A stretch of DNA of 33,738 nucleotides. It comes from Chloroflexota bacterium (GTDB lineage Bacteria > Chloroflexota > Anaerolineae > J102). The position numbers and the translations under genes are program-made. The number at the start of each line of letters is the position of its first letter. The first letter of the stretch is position 1. Shown here piece after piece: positions 1 to 7,066 of the stretch. The DNA is taken from positions 1 to 33,738 of the forward strand of contig JAADII010000050.1 in assembly GCA_013151415.1 (NCBI GenBank). The letters are read 5' to 3'. Below the pieces are notes generated by a model. It searched no databases, was not told the origin of the DNA, and worked only from the letters and a program-made list of their open reading frames with translations.

Positions 1-272
1 TGCGCTGTGCGCTTTACGCGAATGCCTTGAAGTCCAATCGGAGTGAGTATATCCACTTTCCGTCCCAGGAGCTGTTCGAGGTATTCGGCAAACTCGACAA
101 ACTCAAACCCGATGGGCCGCTCGAATTCCACCATGATGTCGACATCGCTCGACTCTCTAGGGCGGCCTTTGGCATACGAGCCGAATATTCCCAGTCTCTT
201 AACGCCGTACCTTGACGAGAGATAAGGATATTGCTCTCGAAGCAATGCCAGGATTTGTTCTTTCGTCAACAT
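1..272 (-). CDS. MNT-type nucleotidyltransferase domain protein, 3' end cut by window edge
   Basis: Ninety codons are visible from an ATG at 272 and the frame is still open at base 1, so the C-terminus lies outside the window. Residues about 30-50 carry the small nucleotidyltransferase fold signature: GIFGSYAKG followed by SSDVDIMVEF, with the two metal-binding aspartates of the DxD motif (DVD). The C-terminal part visible (FAEYLEQLLGRKVDILTP) is the usual end of MntA-like proteins of roughly 100 residues, so little is missing. In this family such proteins are often the antitoxin or modifier partner of a HEPN protein; no HEPN gene lies upstream, so any partner would be to the left of the window. 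It could equally be a solitary nucleotidyltransferase. Family assignment is firm, function is not known. Confidence 0.85.
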   Translation of the reverse strand, partial: MLTKEQILALLREQYPYLSSRYGVKRLGIFGSYAKGRPRESSDVDIMVEFERPIGFEFVEFAEYLEQLLGRKVDILTPIGLQGIRVKRTA

Positions 273-402
273 CGCTAAACTAAAGTCAGGTCGAGGTCCG
301 CCGTTCTTGTTATGAAAGCAGAGCTATGAACCGAAAAAACGATAAGGGAACTATTAAATTTTACCACGCCCCCAGGCGCGGGACAAAGGAAGTGCGCGCA
401 AA

Positions 403-473
403 CAGAAAAGGCTCGGATGGGAGAACGCGGGTGGGAATGCAATGGCAAACCGCGTTGCCTCTATCCGAGCCTT
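403..473 (-). terminator. Rho-independent terminator of the acyl-CoA dehydrogenase-etf cluster
   Basis: Reading the minus strand, 33 nt after the etfA stop there is a long hairpin. The outer stem is AAGGCTCGGAT (408-418) pairing perfectly with ATCCGAGCCTT (463-473), and an inner stem AACGCGG (424-430) pairs with CCGCGTT (450-456). The descending arm runs straight into the T-rich tract CCTTTTCTGTTT. It lies between etfA and the nucleotidyltransferase gene on the same strand and should separate their transcripts. Confidence 0.85.
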
Positions 474-505
474 GATGACAAAGCCTCTGGTCGCCAAGCC
501 AGCCC

Positions 506-1471
506 TTACTTGCTCAGCTTCGCTTCGGCGGCTTTTTTCAGCGCGGGCACGATCTCGAACAGATCGCCCACAATGCCGTAGTTGGCCACGCTGAAGATGG
601 GCGCTTCTGGGTCTTTGTTGATGGCCACGATGACCTTACTGGAACCCATGCCGGCCAGGTGCTGCACCGCGCCGCTGATGCCGCAGGCGATATACAGGTC
701 GGGCCGCACGACCTTGCCGGTTTGGCCCACCTGATGCTTGTATTCGATGAAGCCCGCGTCCACGGCCGCGCGCGACGCGCCCACGGCCGCGCCCAGCACA
801 TCGGCCAGCTCGCGGATCAGCTTGAAGCCCAGCTCGGGGTCCTTGGCCACCCCGCGACCGCCCGAAACAATGATGCTGGCGTCGGTCAGGCTGACTTCGC
901 CCGTTTCCGCGCGCTCCACCTTCTCCACCACGACGCGGCTTTCCGCGGCCGCAGGCGAAAGCGTGACCACATTGGCGTTCGCTCCGGTGGCCTCGGCCGG
1001 CGAAGCCGCGCGCGGGCGCAGGGTTGCGATCTGCGGCGAGCCGTCCACCGTCACATCCACCAGGATGTTGCCCGAATAGACCGGCCGCGTGCCCGCCAGC
1101 CTGTCGCCGTCCACCCAAAGTTCCAGCGCGTCCGCAATGACGCCCGCGCCCAGGTCCACACCGATGGCCGCGGCCAGATCGCGGCCGTTGCCCGTATGCG
1201 AGGCCAGAAACGCGTCCGCGGCGCTGGTTTCCAACGCGGCTTTCACATCCGCAACATAAAGATCGAGGTCGAACAGGCTGCGACTGGCATCTTCCACAAG
1301 ATAGACGGTCTTGGCCCCGCGCGAACCGGCCTCTTCGGCCACCGCGCCCACATTCTCGCCAATGACCACGGCTTCCACATCGTCGCTCAGGCTCAGGGCC
1401 TTGCCCAGGGCCTCCCAACTGCTGGGAACCACGGCCCCACTGTCGGTTTCGATGAAAACAAGGAACTTCAT
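506..1471 (-). CDS. etfA: Electron transfer flavoprotein, alpha subunit
   Basis: This 321-residue protein is the FAD-binding subunit of electron transfer flavoprotein, which accepts electrons from acyl-CoA dehydrogenases and passes them to ETF:quinone oxidoreductase. The C-terminal domain is well preserved: IVSGGRGV (about 201-208), then [10 protein letters not shown] and [17 protein letters not shown] (about 248-275) and [10 protein letters not shown] (about 284-293), the signature that cradles FAD. Length is normal for the family. The ATG at 1471 follows an AAGGAGG ribosome-binding site and lies 14 nt after the etfB stop, so the two subunits are made from one message. A strong terminator follows the gene. 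No anomaly was seen. Confidence 0.97.
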   Translation of the reverse strand: MKFLVFIETDSGAVVPSSWEALGKALSLSDDVEAVVIGENVGAVAEEAGSRGAKTVYLVEDASRSLFDLDLYVADVKAALETSAADAFLASHTGNGRDLAAAIGVDLGAGVIADALELWVDGDRLAGTRPVYSGNILVDVTVDGSPQIATLRPRAASPAEATGANANVVTLSPAAAESRVVVEKVERAETGEVSLTDASIIVSGGRGVAKDPELGFKLIRELADVLGAAVGASRAAVDAGFIEYKHQVGQTGKVVRPDLYIACGISGAVQHLAGMGSSKVIVAINKDPEAPIFSVANYGIVGDLFEIVPALKKAAEAKLSK

Positions 1472-1485
1472 GGTCGTCTTCCTCC

Positions 1486-2253
1486 TTATAGCACTTTTTC
1501 GGCGAGTAGGGCGTCGATCAACGCGCCTGCGGCTTCATCGGCCGGACCGTCGAACAATTGCACATGCGCGTCGCGGGCCGGCGGCTTGCGGAAGTTGCTG
1601 AGATGCACCACAGGCGGGGGGACCGTCACGCCCAGGTCGTCGGCGCTCAGCACGGGGATCTTCACGCGCGCGGCCTTGCGGATGTTGATAAAGGTGGGAT
1701 AGCGCGGCTCGCCGATCTCCTTGATGACCGAGAGCACCACGGGCGGCTTCACTTTCACCGTGTGCCGCGCCTGGCCGACCACGCGTTCCACCTCGACCGC
1801 GTCTTCCGAGACATTCAGCACTTTGGCCACGCCGGTGAGCACAGGCCAATCGAGCTTGCGGGCCACGGCCACGGGAACCATGCCGCTATTGCCGTCTACG
1901 GTCATCTGCCCGGTGACGACCACATTCACGTCACCCATGTGATTGACCGCTCCGGCCAGCAAGGCGGCCACGCCCCAGGCGTCCGCGTCCGCGTTTTCCA
2001 CCAAAGTGGCGTCCTTGCAGCCCATGGCCAGCGCCGAGCGCAGGGCCTCGATGGCCTTTTCGCCGCCCACGCTGATCACGCTGGCCAGGCCGCCGAAGTT
2101 CTCCGCCATTTGCAACGCGGCTTCGATGGCGTGTTCATCCCAGGGATTGACCACCTGCTGGATGCTGAGTTCGCCGCTGGCCGCCTCCTCGGGCTTCACT
2201 TTAGGAAGCTCGGCCGTATCCGGCGTTTGTTTGATGCAAACCAGGTATCTCAT
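1486..2253 (-). CDS. etfB: Electron transfer flavoprotein, beta subunit
   Basis: A 255-residue ETF beta subunit, the AMP-binding partner of EtfA. It starts MRYLVCIKQTPDTAE, typical of the family, and contains NPWDEHAIEAALQ (about 37-49) and the ETF-beta signature around VKPPVVLSVIKEIGEPRYP with FINIRKAARVKIP (about 170-200). The start ATG at 2253 has an AAGGAG ribosome-binding site. Together with EtfA and the acyl-CoA dehydrogenase encoded just upstream on the same strand it forms a complete electron route from acyl-CoA oxidation. The 243-bp gap to the dehydrogenase gene is filled with repeats, so co-transcription is likely but not certain. Confidence 0.97.
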   Translation of the reverse strand: MRYLVCIKQTPDTAELPKVKPEEAASGELSIQQVVNPWDEHAIEAALQMAENFGGLASVISVGGEKAIEALRSALAMGCKDATLVENADADAWGVAALLAGAVNHMGDVNVVVTGQMTVDGNSGMVPVAVARKLDWPVLTGVAKVLNVSEDAVEVERVVGQARHTVKVKPPVVLSVIKEIGEPRYPTFINIRKAARVKIPVLSADDLGVTVPPPVVHLSNFRKPPARDAHVQLFDGPADEAAGALIDALLAEKVL

Positions 2254-2287
2254 AGAAGGTCTCCTTGTCGTGGAAAGAACAATCGAT

Positions 2288-2492
2288 TATCAACAGTCAA
2301 CAGTCAACGGCCAATTGTGGCTCTCCTGAAAAAAGCGATTTCACCGCCGAGTGAGCGGAGGGCGCAGAGAAATTTTGGAGTTTCGCAGAGGAAAAGAGCT
2401 CAAAACTTCCTCTTTTTCCTTCTGCACTCTCCGCGTTCTCAGCGGTAAACCTTTTTTCGATAAAGCCAACCGTGAACCGTGAACTGTGAACC
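2288..2492. repeat. Composite intergenic palindrome between acyl-CoA dehydrogenase and etfB
   Basis: The outer parts are heptamer-type repeats: TCAACAGTCAACAGTCAACGG from about 2290 and, in opposite orientation, CCGTGAACCGTGAACTGTGA near 2469-2490. Between them (about 2330-2458) lies a second, larger imperfect palindrome with arms rich in CGCAGAG/CTCTGCG and ending in poly-A on one side and poly-T on the other. This inner sequence yields a TAENAESAE-like reading frame that recurs as a spurious protein in many bacterial genomes. The outer family also occurs intact between tdh and kbl at 31019-31076. Confidence 0.75.
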
Positions 2493-2496
2493 AAAC

Positions 2497-3699
2497 TCAT
2501 TCCTGCCAAAAATCGGGATCATAGGCCGGGAGCTCGCAGCGGATGGGTTTGTCCTGTCGCCAACCCAGAGCATAGCGAGCCTGCATCAGTTCATGGATTT
2601 GGGTCGTGCCCTCGTAGATGACCGCGCCTTTGGCGTTGCGCAGGTAGCGCTCCACCTCGTATTCCGAAGAAAAGCCATACGCGCCATGAATCTGCACCGC
2701 GTCGGACGCGGCTTGCCAGGCGGCCTCGGTCGCGAACCATTTCGCCTGCGAGGTCTCGCGCGTGTTGCGCACGCCCTGGTTTTTGAGCCAGGCCGAGCGC
2801 TGCCAGAGCATGGTGGCGATGTCGTAATTCAGGGCCATCTTGGCGATCATCTGCTGCACGAGCTGGTAGTTGGCGATGGGTTGGCCAAAGGTCTGGCGTT
2901 CATGCGCGTATTTGATGGACAGTTCCATGACCGCGCGAATGGTTCCGGCCGCGCCGGCCGCCACGGTCATGCGCGCGTTGTCCAATGCGCTCATGGCCAC
3001 TTTGAAGCCCTCGCCCTCTTCTCCGATGCGATTTTCTTTGGGAACCCGCACATCGTCCATGTTGATCCAACCCGTGTTGCTGGCCCAAACGCCCATTTTC
3101 TTCTCGATGGTTCCCGTGGTCAACCCCTTCATGCCCCGTTCGAGCATGAACGCGGTGATGCCGCGATGTTTCTTCTCGGGGTCGGTTTTGGCGAAGACCA
3201 ACATGTAGTCGGCCACATCGGCCAGGGTGATCCACATCTTCTCGCCGTTGAGAATGTAGTCATCGCCGTCGCGGCGGGCCGTGGACTTCAGCCCCGCGAC
3301 ATCCGATCCGGCCGCGGGCTCGGTGAGGCCATAACATCCCACCTTTTCGCCCGTGGCCAGGGGAACGAGGAAACGTTGCTTTTGCTCCTCGGTTCCCCAC
3401 TGAAAGACCGCCAAGGCATTCAGGGCCAGATGCACGGCAATGGTCTCGCGCACCGACGCGTCGGCCCATTCCAACGCCTCGGACACAATGCCCAGCGAGA
3501 TGTAGTCCATCCCGGCCCCGCCATATCGCACCGGAATGCAGATGCCCATGATGCCCAACTCGGCCATGCGCGGGAGCAATTCACGGGGATACTCATGTCG
3601 TTCATCATACTCCGGGATGATGGGGCGGACTTCCTTTTCCGCGAAGCTCCGCACCATATCCTGCACCATCTTGTGTTCGGTCGTCAGAGCAAAGTCCAT
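2497..3699 (-). CDS. Acyl-CoA dehydrogenase
   Basis: A 400-residue flavoprotein of the acyl-CoA dehydrogenase family, which introduces the alpha-beta double bond into an acyl-CoA and hands the electrons to ETF. The FAD/substrate signature [16 protein letters not shown] is at about 121-136, the second family signature [15 protein letters not shown] at about 333-347, and the catalytic base position is E363 in YEGTTQIHE, the place used by short-chain and branched-chain enzymes. Substrate chain length cannot be decided from this. A glutaryl-CoA dehydrogenase is less likely because the family-specific context is not obvious. The ATG at 3699 has an AAGGAAG ribosome-binding site. It is the first gene of the cluster ending with etfB and etfA, its electron acceptor. 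Confidence 0.95.
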   Translation of the reverse strand: MDFALTTEHKMVQDMVRSFAEKEVRPIIPEYDERHEYPRELLPRMAELGIMGICIPVRYGGAGMDYISLGIVSEALEWADASVRETIAVHLALNALAVFQWGTEEQKQRFLVPLATGEKVGCYGLTEPAAGSDVAGLKSTARRDGDDYILNGEKMWITLADVADYMLVFAKTDPEKKHRGITAFMLERGMKGLTTGTIEKKMGVWASNTGWINMDDVRVPKENRIGEEGEGFKVAMSALDNARMTVAAGAAGTIRAVMELSIKYAHERQTFGQPIANYQLVQQMIAKMALNYDIATMLWQRSAWLKNQGVRNTRETSQAKWFATEAAWQAASDAVQIHGAYGFSSEYEVERYLRNAKGAVIYEGTTQIHELMQARYALGWRQDKPIRCELPAYDPDFWQE

Positions 3700-3717
3700 G
3701 GAAACGCTTCCTTATAT

Positions 3718-3801
3718 CGTATTTCGTGGTGCGTATTGCGCGTGTCGCGGGGAGAAACCCGGTTTTAGATGAAAAGCGCGCAATACGCAACACGCAGTGC
3801 G
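3718..3801. repeat. Imperfect palindrome upstream of the acyl-CoA dehydrogenase gene
   Basis: Two 25-nt arms (3718-3742 and 3777-3801) are inverted copies with 21 of 25 matching positions; the innermost 13 nt, TGCGTATTGCGCG and CGCGCAATACGCA, match perfectly. The 34-nt spacer contains an AAACCCGGTTTT palindrome. Arms are built from GCGTATT-like units. One arm ends 19 nt before the dehydrogenase start codon, so it would fold in the mRNA leader if transcription starts upstream of it. Confidence 0.75.
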
Positions 3802-3913
3802 TGAATGTGTGCTTCATTGCACATTTATGACGCGCTGCATTATAACAGGCGCGCGAGCGCTCGTGCAAAACAAAACCATCTGTAAATGCGCCGCGATGAA
3901 CCGGCGGCGACGC

Positions 3914-4315
3914 CTATTCTTGCAGTGTGATGGTTTGCCCCGGCCCGTCCATGTCAAACCGAAGCTTGTTCAGTACATTCCGCCCTAATATGATATGTGT
4001 CCCCCAATCATCACCGACGATATCGATGTTTGGCAACCGAATTTCACCAAAAAGAATAAGATCGACTTTATAAACTCCGACTCGATGTAAATGTTCTCCC
4101 AGATGAGAACGGACATTTGTCATATAGAGAATCGGTATGTCCAATCTCTCGATTAATGAGGTTGGCGCAAAGGTCCCGTCCGCCCCAGTATCCACTAGCG
4201 CGAGCATAACAGCTGTTGTTCTAACAGCGCCCGGTCGCGCGATTTGGACAGGCAACACCGGGGCTGGCGGGTGATATTCATGGCTAAATGTCGTTGAATA
4301 ATTCTCGTCGTTCAT
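3914..4315 (-). CDS. Retropepsin-like aspartic protease (clan AA)
   Basis: A 133-residue protein with the single-lobe aspartic protease layout. ALVDTGADGTF at about 39-49 supplies the catalytic D42-T43-G44 triad, and THIILGRNVLNKLRF near 106-120 is the matching hydrophobic-hydrophobic-Gly motif of retropepsins (usually ILGRD; here Asn replaces Asp). Such proteins act as homodimers, one Asp from each chain. There is no signal peptide or membrane segment, so it should be cytoplasmic. The ATG at 4315 overlaps the stop of the upstream DUF5678-like gene by 4 nt, which implies translational coupling and a joint job. The substrate is unknown; the partner protein is the obvious candidate, but that is inference. 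Confidence 0.85.
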   Translation of the reverse strand: MNDENYSTTFSHEYHPPAPVLPVQIARPGAVRTTAVMLALVDTGADGTFAPTSLIERLDIPILYMTNVRSHLGEHLHRVGVYKVDLILFGEIRLPNIDIVGDDWGTHIILGRNVLNKLRFDMDGPGQTITLQE

Positions 4316-4677
4316 GAACTTTGCAGACGCGGACTAAAGATATGCAATTCTCGAGGCCCTTCAGCCGGTATGATCAAAACGGGACTGTCGCCATATTTTT
4401 TTCGTATACGCTCGAATAAAGCTATTTCGTTGCTATCATGATCAACAATGCGTTGATTATGCACAGCCACAAACTCGCCTTCGTATTTCGCTCGTTCACT
4501 CAGCGGTAAGGCAAGCCACCAGGCCTGTTCCCGTTCGATTTTCCGCCGCGCGGCCAGTGTTCGTTCGCGGCGGAGGGCCGCTTCCAAAAAGCTCTCGATA
4601 GAAACACCGCGATTTTGCGCCTCTTCTTCGATCACTCGCGCCAGTTCGTCTGATATTTTAAGCGCCGTTGTATTCAT
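4312..4677 (-). CDS. Ribbon-helix-helix-like/DUF5678-like protein, partner of the aspartic protease
   Basis: This 121-residue protein has two parts. Residues 1-38 (TTALKISDELARVIEEEAQ, then a helix ending in ALRRE) look like a ribbon-helix-helix DNA-binding segment, with a short strand and two helices. Residues about 54-116 (EFVAVHNQRIVDHDSN, then ALFERIRKKYGDSPVLIIPA) match what I remember of the DUF5678 family, small proteins often encoded beside retropepsin-like proteases. A basic linker (about 37-50) joins them. The start ATG at 4677 lies 26 nt downstream of a palindrome that overlaps a promoter, which fits self-repression by the N-terminal part. It resembles an antitoxin in organisation, but no toxin fold is recognised. 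Confidence 0.7.
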   Translation of the reverse strand: MNTTALKISDELARVIEEEAQNRGVSIESFLEAALRRERTLAARRKIEREQAWWLALPLSERAKYEGEFVAVHNQRIVDHDSNEIALFERIRKKYGDSPVLIIPAEGPRELHIFSPRLQSS

Positions 4678-4702
4678 TAACCAATACCTTTGTGCGAAGT
4701 TG

Positions 4703-4745
4703 GACTACACAATTTTATTGTAGTCGGTTCATCCCGATCGTGCAA
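4703..4745 (-). promoter_or_regulatory. Promoter with overlapping palindrome for the DUF5678-like/protease operon
   Basis: On the minus strand TTGCAC (4740-4745) and TACAAT (4717-4722) are separated by 17 nt, a good sigma-70 layout. The -10 box lies inside the perfect inverted repeat GACTACA (4703-4709) / TGTAGTC (4719-4725) with a 9-nt spacer. A protein bound to this palindrome would block the promoter. The first start codon downstream is 4677. Confidence 0.6.
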
Positions 4746-4838
4746 ACAGCATGCAGCAATGGGTGCGTTTCAACTAGGGAGAACGGTTGTGATCCGACAA
4801 TCCACCCGATTTCGGCGAGATGTGAAAGGATTGAAGCA

Positions 4839-6182
4839 TCAGTGAAAGGAATCGTCGGCGCCTTCAACGTGGACGGTGAATTCGGTTGGGGAGGTCGGGG
4901 GTGGAGCTTGAAGATCGGGCGACTGACGTTGTCGTCGTCGGCGAAGCTCGCGCAGATGGATCTCCACGCTGCGACCGTTATCGGGAAGTGAAAAACGCAT
5001 GGCATAGGCCCTGGTGAGCATCTCTTCGGCTTCGTCCAGAGCCTGCTCTTGCAGCAGCAAAGCGCCCAAATTGGCCAGGGCCAGCGCGTCATTGGGGTTC
5101 TCTTGCAAGCGTTTGCGCAGCTTTTTCTCCTGCCGCTGCTGGTGCTTGCTCCGCACCAAACGCACACCCATGTCGAAGACGATCTCGGTGATTGCGTTTT
5201 CCTCCCTCACCTCCGCGCGGTGACGGATCACCGCGCGCGTGCGAGGGACGATCATGTCCAGCGCCCGGATGACGCGGGCGTGGAGCGTGGCCTCGGTGAA
5301 TTCGAATTCGACGTGGATGGTGAGTTCGCCGCCGGGGTCCACAAGCACATCCAGATATTGTTCATCTTTGTCACTGCTTAGCGATTGCAAAAGCACCGGC
5401 GAGTGTCCGCCATTCTTAATGGAAATGGCATGCTCTTTGGCCGACACCTCCAACCCGGCCAGAGATTGGGTTTCCTGTTGAATGACCGGAATCGTCTCAG
5501 GTTGTGGGAATTGCACATCGAGTATCTCGTAAAAATTGCTCGTATACTCCTTGAGAATCCCCACATGCTCATGGATCACGCCATCTTCAACGGTTTCGAA
5601 CACGATCTTCACGCCGATGAGACGCTCCAGCAGCGGGTCTGTCTGCAATCCCGCCTGCCCGATCACCTCTTGCCCCAGTTTTTTGAGGTGCGTTTCTCCG
5701 CTGGCGTCGATGAGTTGTCCGGCCGGTTTGCGGGCGCGGCTAAGCGTCATGCCGAAAATTTCGTTCAGAGAGGCCGAGGCCGCGCTGATGAAATTGCGCG
5801 TTTTGCGCTTCAGTTTTTGGGTGGGGTTGGGGTGAAAGGCTTGCTGGATGGCCTTTTCCCGCTCTCGCTGTTTTTCGGGCAATAGGTCGTCGGCATAGCG
5901 AAAAATGGCCTCAATTTGCTCGAATTCGTTGCTATATAACAGGTAGCTGCTTTCCAGGTGATGGTCATCCTGCACAGCATTGCGATAGTGCAGCTCCAAC
6001 CCTGTGGGCAGCACGTCCATGACGCCCCAAATGCGGCGGCCATCCACCAGCGCCAGGGTCACATGGAAACCCTCGAACGAGACCAGACAGTCATCTCGAC
6101 GCCGCGCGCGCAGCCACGCGCCGAGCAAGGACGCGAGCAAGATGACTGCAATGGTGATGATAAAGGACCAATCAATGATCAT
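4839..6182 (-). CDS. Membrane-anchored TPR-containing protein of unknown function
   Basis: I do not recognise this 447-residue protein beyond its layout. Residues 5-23 (a run of Ile, Ala, Leu and Val) form one membrane segment, followed by the positive cluster RARRR, so the rest should be cytoplasmic. Residues 30-230 are a mixed globular region with a charged stretch (about 100-130). A second beta-rich region covers about 240-345. Residues about 363-395 (NPNDALALANLGALLLQEQ, then LDEAEEMLTRAYA) form one clear TPR unit, preceded by a basic Gln/Lys/Arg helix. The C-terminus is Pro-rich. The start ATG at 6182 has only a weak GGAT ribosome-binding site and lies 14 nt after the T-run of the bacterioferritin terminator. 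Confidence 0.75.
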   Translation of the reverse strand: MIIDWSFIITIAVILLASLLGAWLRARRRDDCLVSFEGFHVTLALVDGRRIWGVMDVLPTGLELHYRNAVQDDHHLESSYLLYSNEFEQIEAIFRYADDLLPEKQREREKAIQQAFHPNPTQKLKRKTRNFISAASASLNEIFGMTLSRARKPAGQLIDASGETHLKKLGQEVIGQAGLQTDPLLERLIGVKIVFETVEDGVIHEHVGILKEYTSNFYEILDVQFPQPETIPVIQQETQSLAGLEVSAKEHAISIKNGGHSPVLLQSLSSDKDEQYLDVLVDPGGELTIHVEFEFTEATLHARVIRALDMIVPRTRAVIRHRAEVREENAITEIVFDMGVRLVRSKHQQRQEKKLRKRLQENPNDALALANLGALLLQEQALDEAEEMLTRAYAMRFSLPDNGRSVEIHLRELRRRRQRQSPDLQAPPPTSPTEFTVHVEGADDSFH

Positions 6183-6195
6183 TGTTCAAAATCCA

Positions 6196-6262
6196 AAGAA
6201 AAACCATGTCGGCAACCGGCAAAAACCCCGTATAAACAGGGACGAAGCCGGAGCCGACATGG
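6196..6262 (-). terminator. Rho-independent terminator after the bacterioferritin gene
   Basis: On the minus strand, CCATGTCGGC (6253-6262 read in reverse) pairs perfectly with GCCGACATGG (6204-6213), and CCGGC/GCCGG extend the stem inward (6247-6251 with 6216-6220). The stem is followed by TTTTTCTTT. The T-run ends only about 14 nt before the start codon of the next gene on the same strand, leaving no room for a promoter after it. Confidence 0.9.
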
Positions 6263-6303
6263 CAAAACGCGGTTTGAGGACGAATGAGCGTTGACCTTAT
6301 TCC

Positions 6304-6801
6304 TTATTCGGCGACGCCTCCGCCAGCGACGTTCTTGCTGCGTTCAATAGATTGCAGGGCCAGGTAACGGTCGCCGAATTTTTCGATGTTTTCCAACTCG
6401 ATGTCGTATTGATCGAAATGGCGCTCTTCGTCCGCGACCAGGTCCTCGAATATCTTCTTCGAGGCCGAGTCTGCGTTAGCCGCGCATTCATTGGCCCATA
6501 GATTGTAATCGCGCGCGCTTTCTTCTTCCATCTGGCGGGCCAGGGCCAGCATCTCGGCCACATCGTGTATCTTTTTTACGTCGAACGCGGGCTTCATCTC
6601 CACATCACCCTTCAGAAAGAGGATGCGCTCGGCCAACACTTCGACATGGCCCATTTCCTCGATGGCCGTGCGCCTGAACAGGCCAGCGAGCAAATCGTAG
6701 CCGCGGTCATCGCAATGGAAATGGAAGTACATGTATTGATGGACGGCGGCCAACTCGTCCGCGACCGCTTTATTGAGCAACTCGATGCTTTTTTCGTGCA
6801 T
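6304..6801 (-). CDS. bfr: Bacterioferritin (ferritin-like iron-storage protein)
   Basis: A 165-residue four-helix ferritin-like protein. The diiron ligands are all present: E18 region (VADELAAVHQYMYFH), the first ExxH in IEEMGHVEVLAERILFLKG (about 46-64), a Glu in MEEESARDYN and the second ExxH in ADEERHFDQYDIELENI. The Met in EEMGH occupies the place of the haem-ligating Met52 of Escherichia coli bacterioferritin, so haem binding between subunits is plausible. Length matches the family. I chose the ATG at 6801 because GGAGG lies 8 nt upstream; an in-frame start further up would add 22 unlikely residues. It should store iron as a 24-mer in the cytoplasm. It has its own promoter and terminator and is divergent from the ROK regulator. 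Confidence 0.93.
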   Translation of the reverse strand: MHEKSIELLNKAVADELAAVHQYMYFHFHCDDRGYDLLAGLFRRTAIEEMGHVEVLAERILFLKGDVEMKPAFDVKKIHDVAEMLALARQMEEESARDYNLWANECAANADSASKKIFEDLVADEERHFDQYDIELENIEKFGDRYLALQSIERSKNVAGGGVAE

Positions 6802-6945
6802 GATGGAACCTCCAGTTGGTGAAGAATGGCAACGCATTGACAGATCGCGATGGAGTCGAAAACGCATCGAAGCCGAACCGAAAGCGCTTCAGTGCATTTT
6901 GCTCGCGATCAATGCGTGGCGAAAACAAAAGGAAAAGGGGATAAT

Positions 6946-6974
6946 ATTTTACAATCGAAATGCTTGAATGTAAA
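6946..6974 (-). promoter_or_regulatory. Sigma-70-type promoter for bfr
   Basis: On the minus strand TTTACA (6969-6974) and TAAAAT (6946-6951) are 17 nt apart. Predicted transcription starts near 6939, giving a leader of about 138 nt before the bfr ATG at 6801. No iron box was recognised in this leader. Confidence 0.6.
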
Positions 6975-7003
6975 GGCAACGCGGCGCTCAAGCATCAAGA
7001 GGC

Positions 7004-7032
7004 TTGACAGCAATGTGAGAATGGGCTAGAAT
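7004..7032 (+). promoter_or_regulatory. Near-consensus sigma-70-type promoter for the ROK regulator
   Basis: TTGACA (7004-7009) and TAGAAT (7027-7032) are separated by exactly 17 nt. Transcription would start around 7039, about 28 nt before the ATG at 7067. The promoter is back to back with the bfr promoter. Confidence 0.8.
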
Positions 7033-7035
7033 AAG

Positions 7036-7062
7036 GTTACTTTTTTTGTTGAATGAAGTAAC
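7036..7062 (+). promoter_or_regulatory. Candidate operator overlapping the ROK transcription start
   Basis: GTTACTT (7036-7042) and AAGTAAC (7056-7062) form a perfect 7-bp inverted repeat with a 13-nt spacer, centred just after the predicted transcription start. ROK repressors bind palindromes of this size, so autoregulation is a reasonable inference. I did not find a second clear copy in front of the sugar-binding protein gene. Confidence 0.5.
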
Positions 7063-7066
7063 TGCG

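Noticed and set aside
2297-2509. Small minus-strand frame with a TAENAESAE-like sequence
   Set aside because: This translation comes from a widespread intergenic palindrome and recurs as a false gene in many genomes; kept as a repeat.
2479-3768. Plus-strand open frame of 429 codons opposite the acyl-CoA dehydrogenase
   Set aside because: Antisense shadow with low-complexity His/Arg/Gly composition; the minus-strand frame has all acyl-CoA dehydrogenase signatures.
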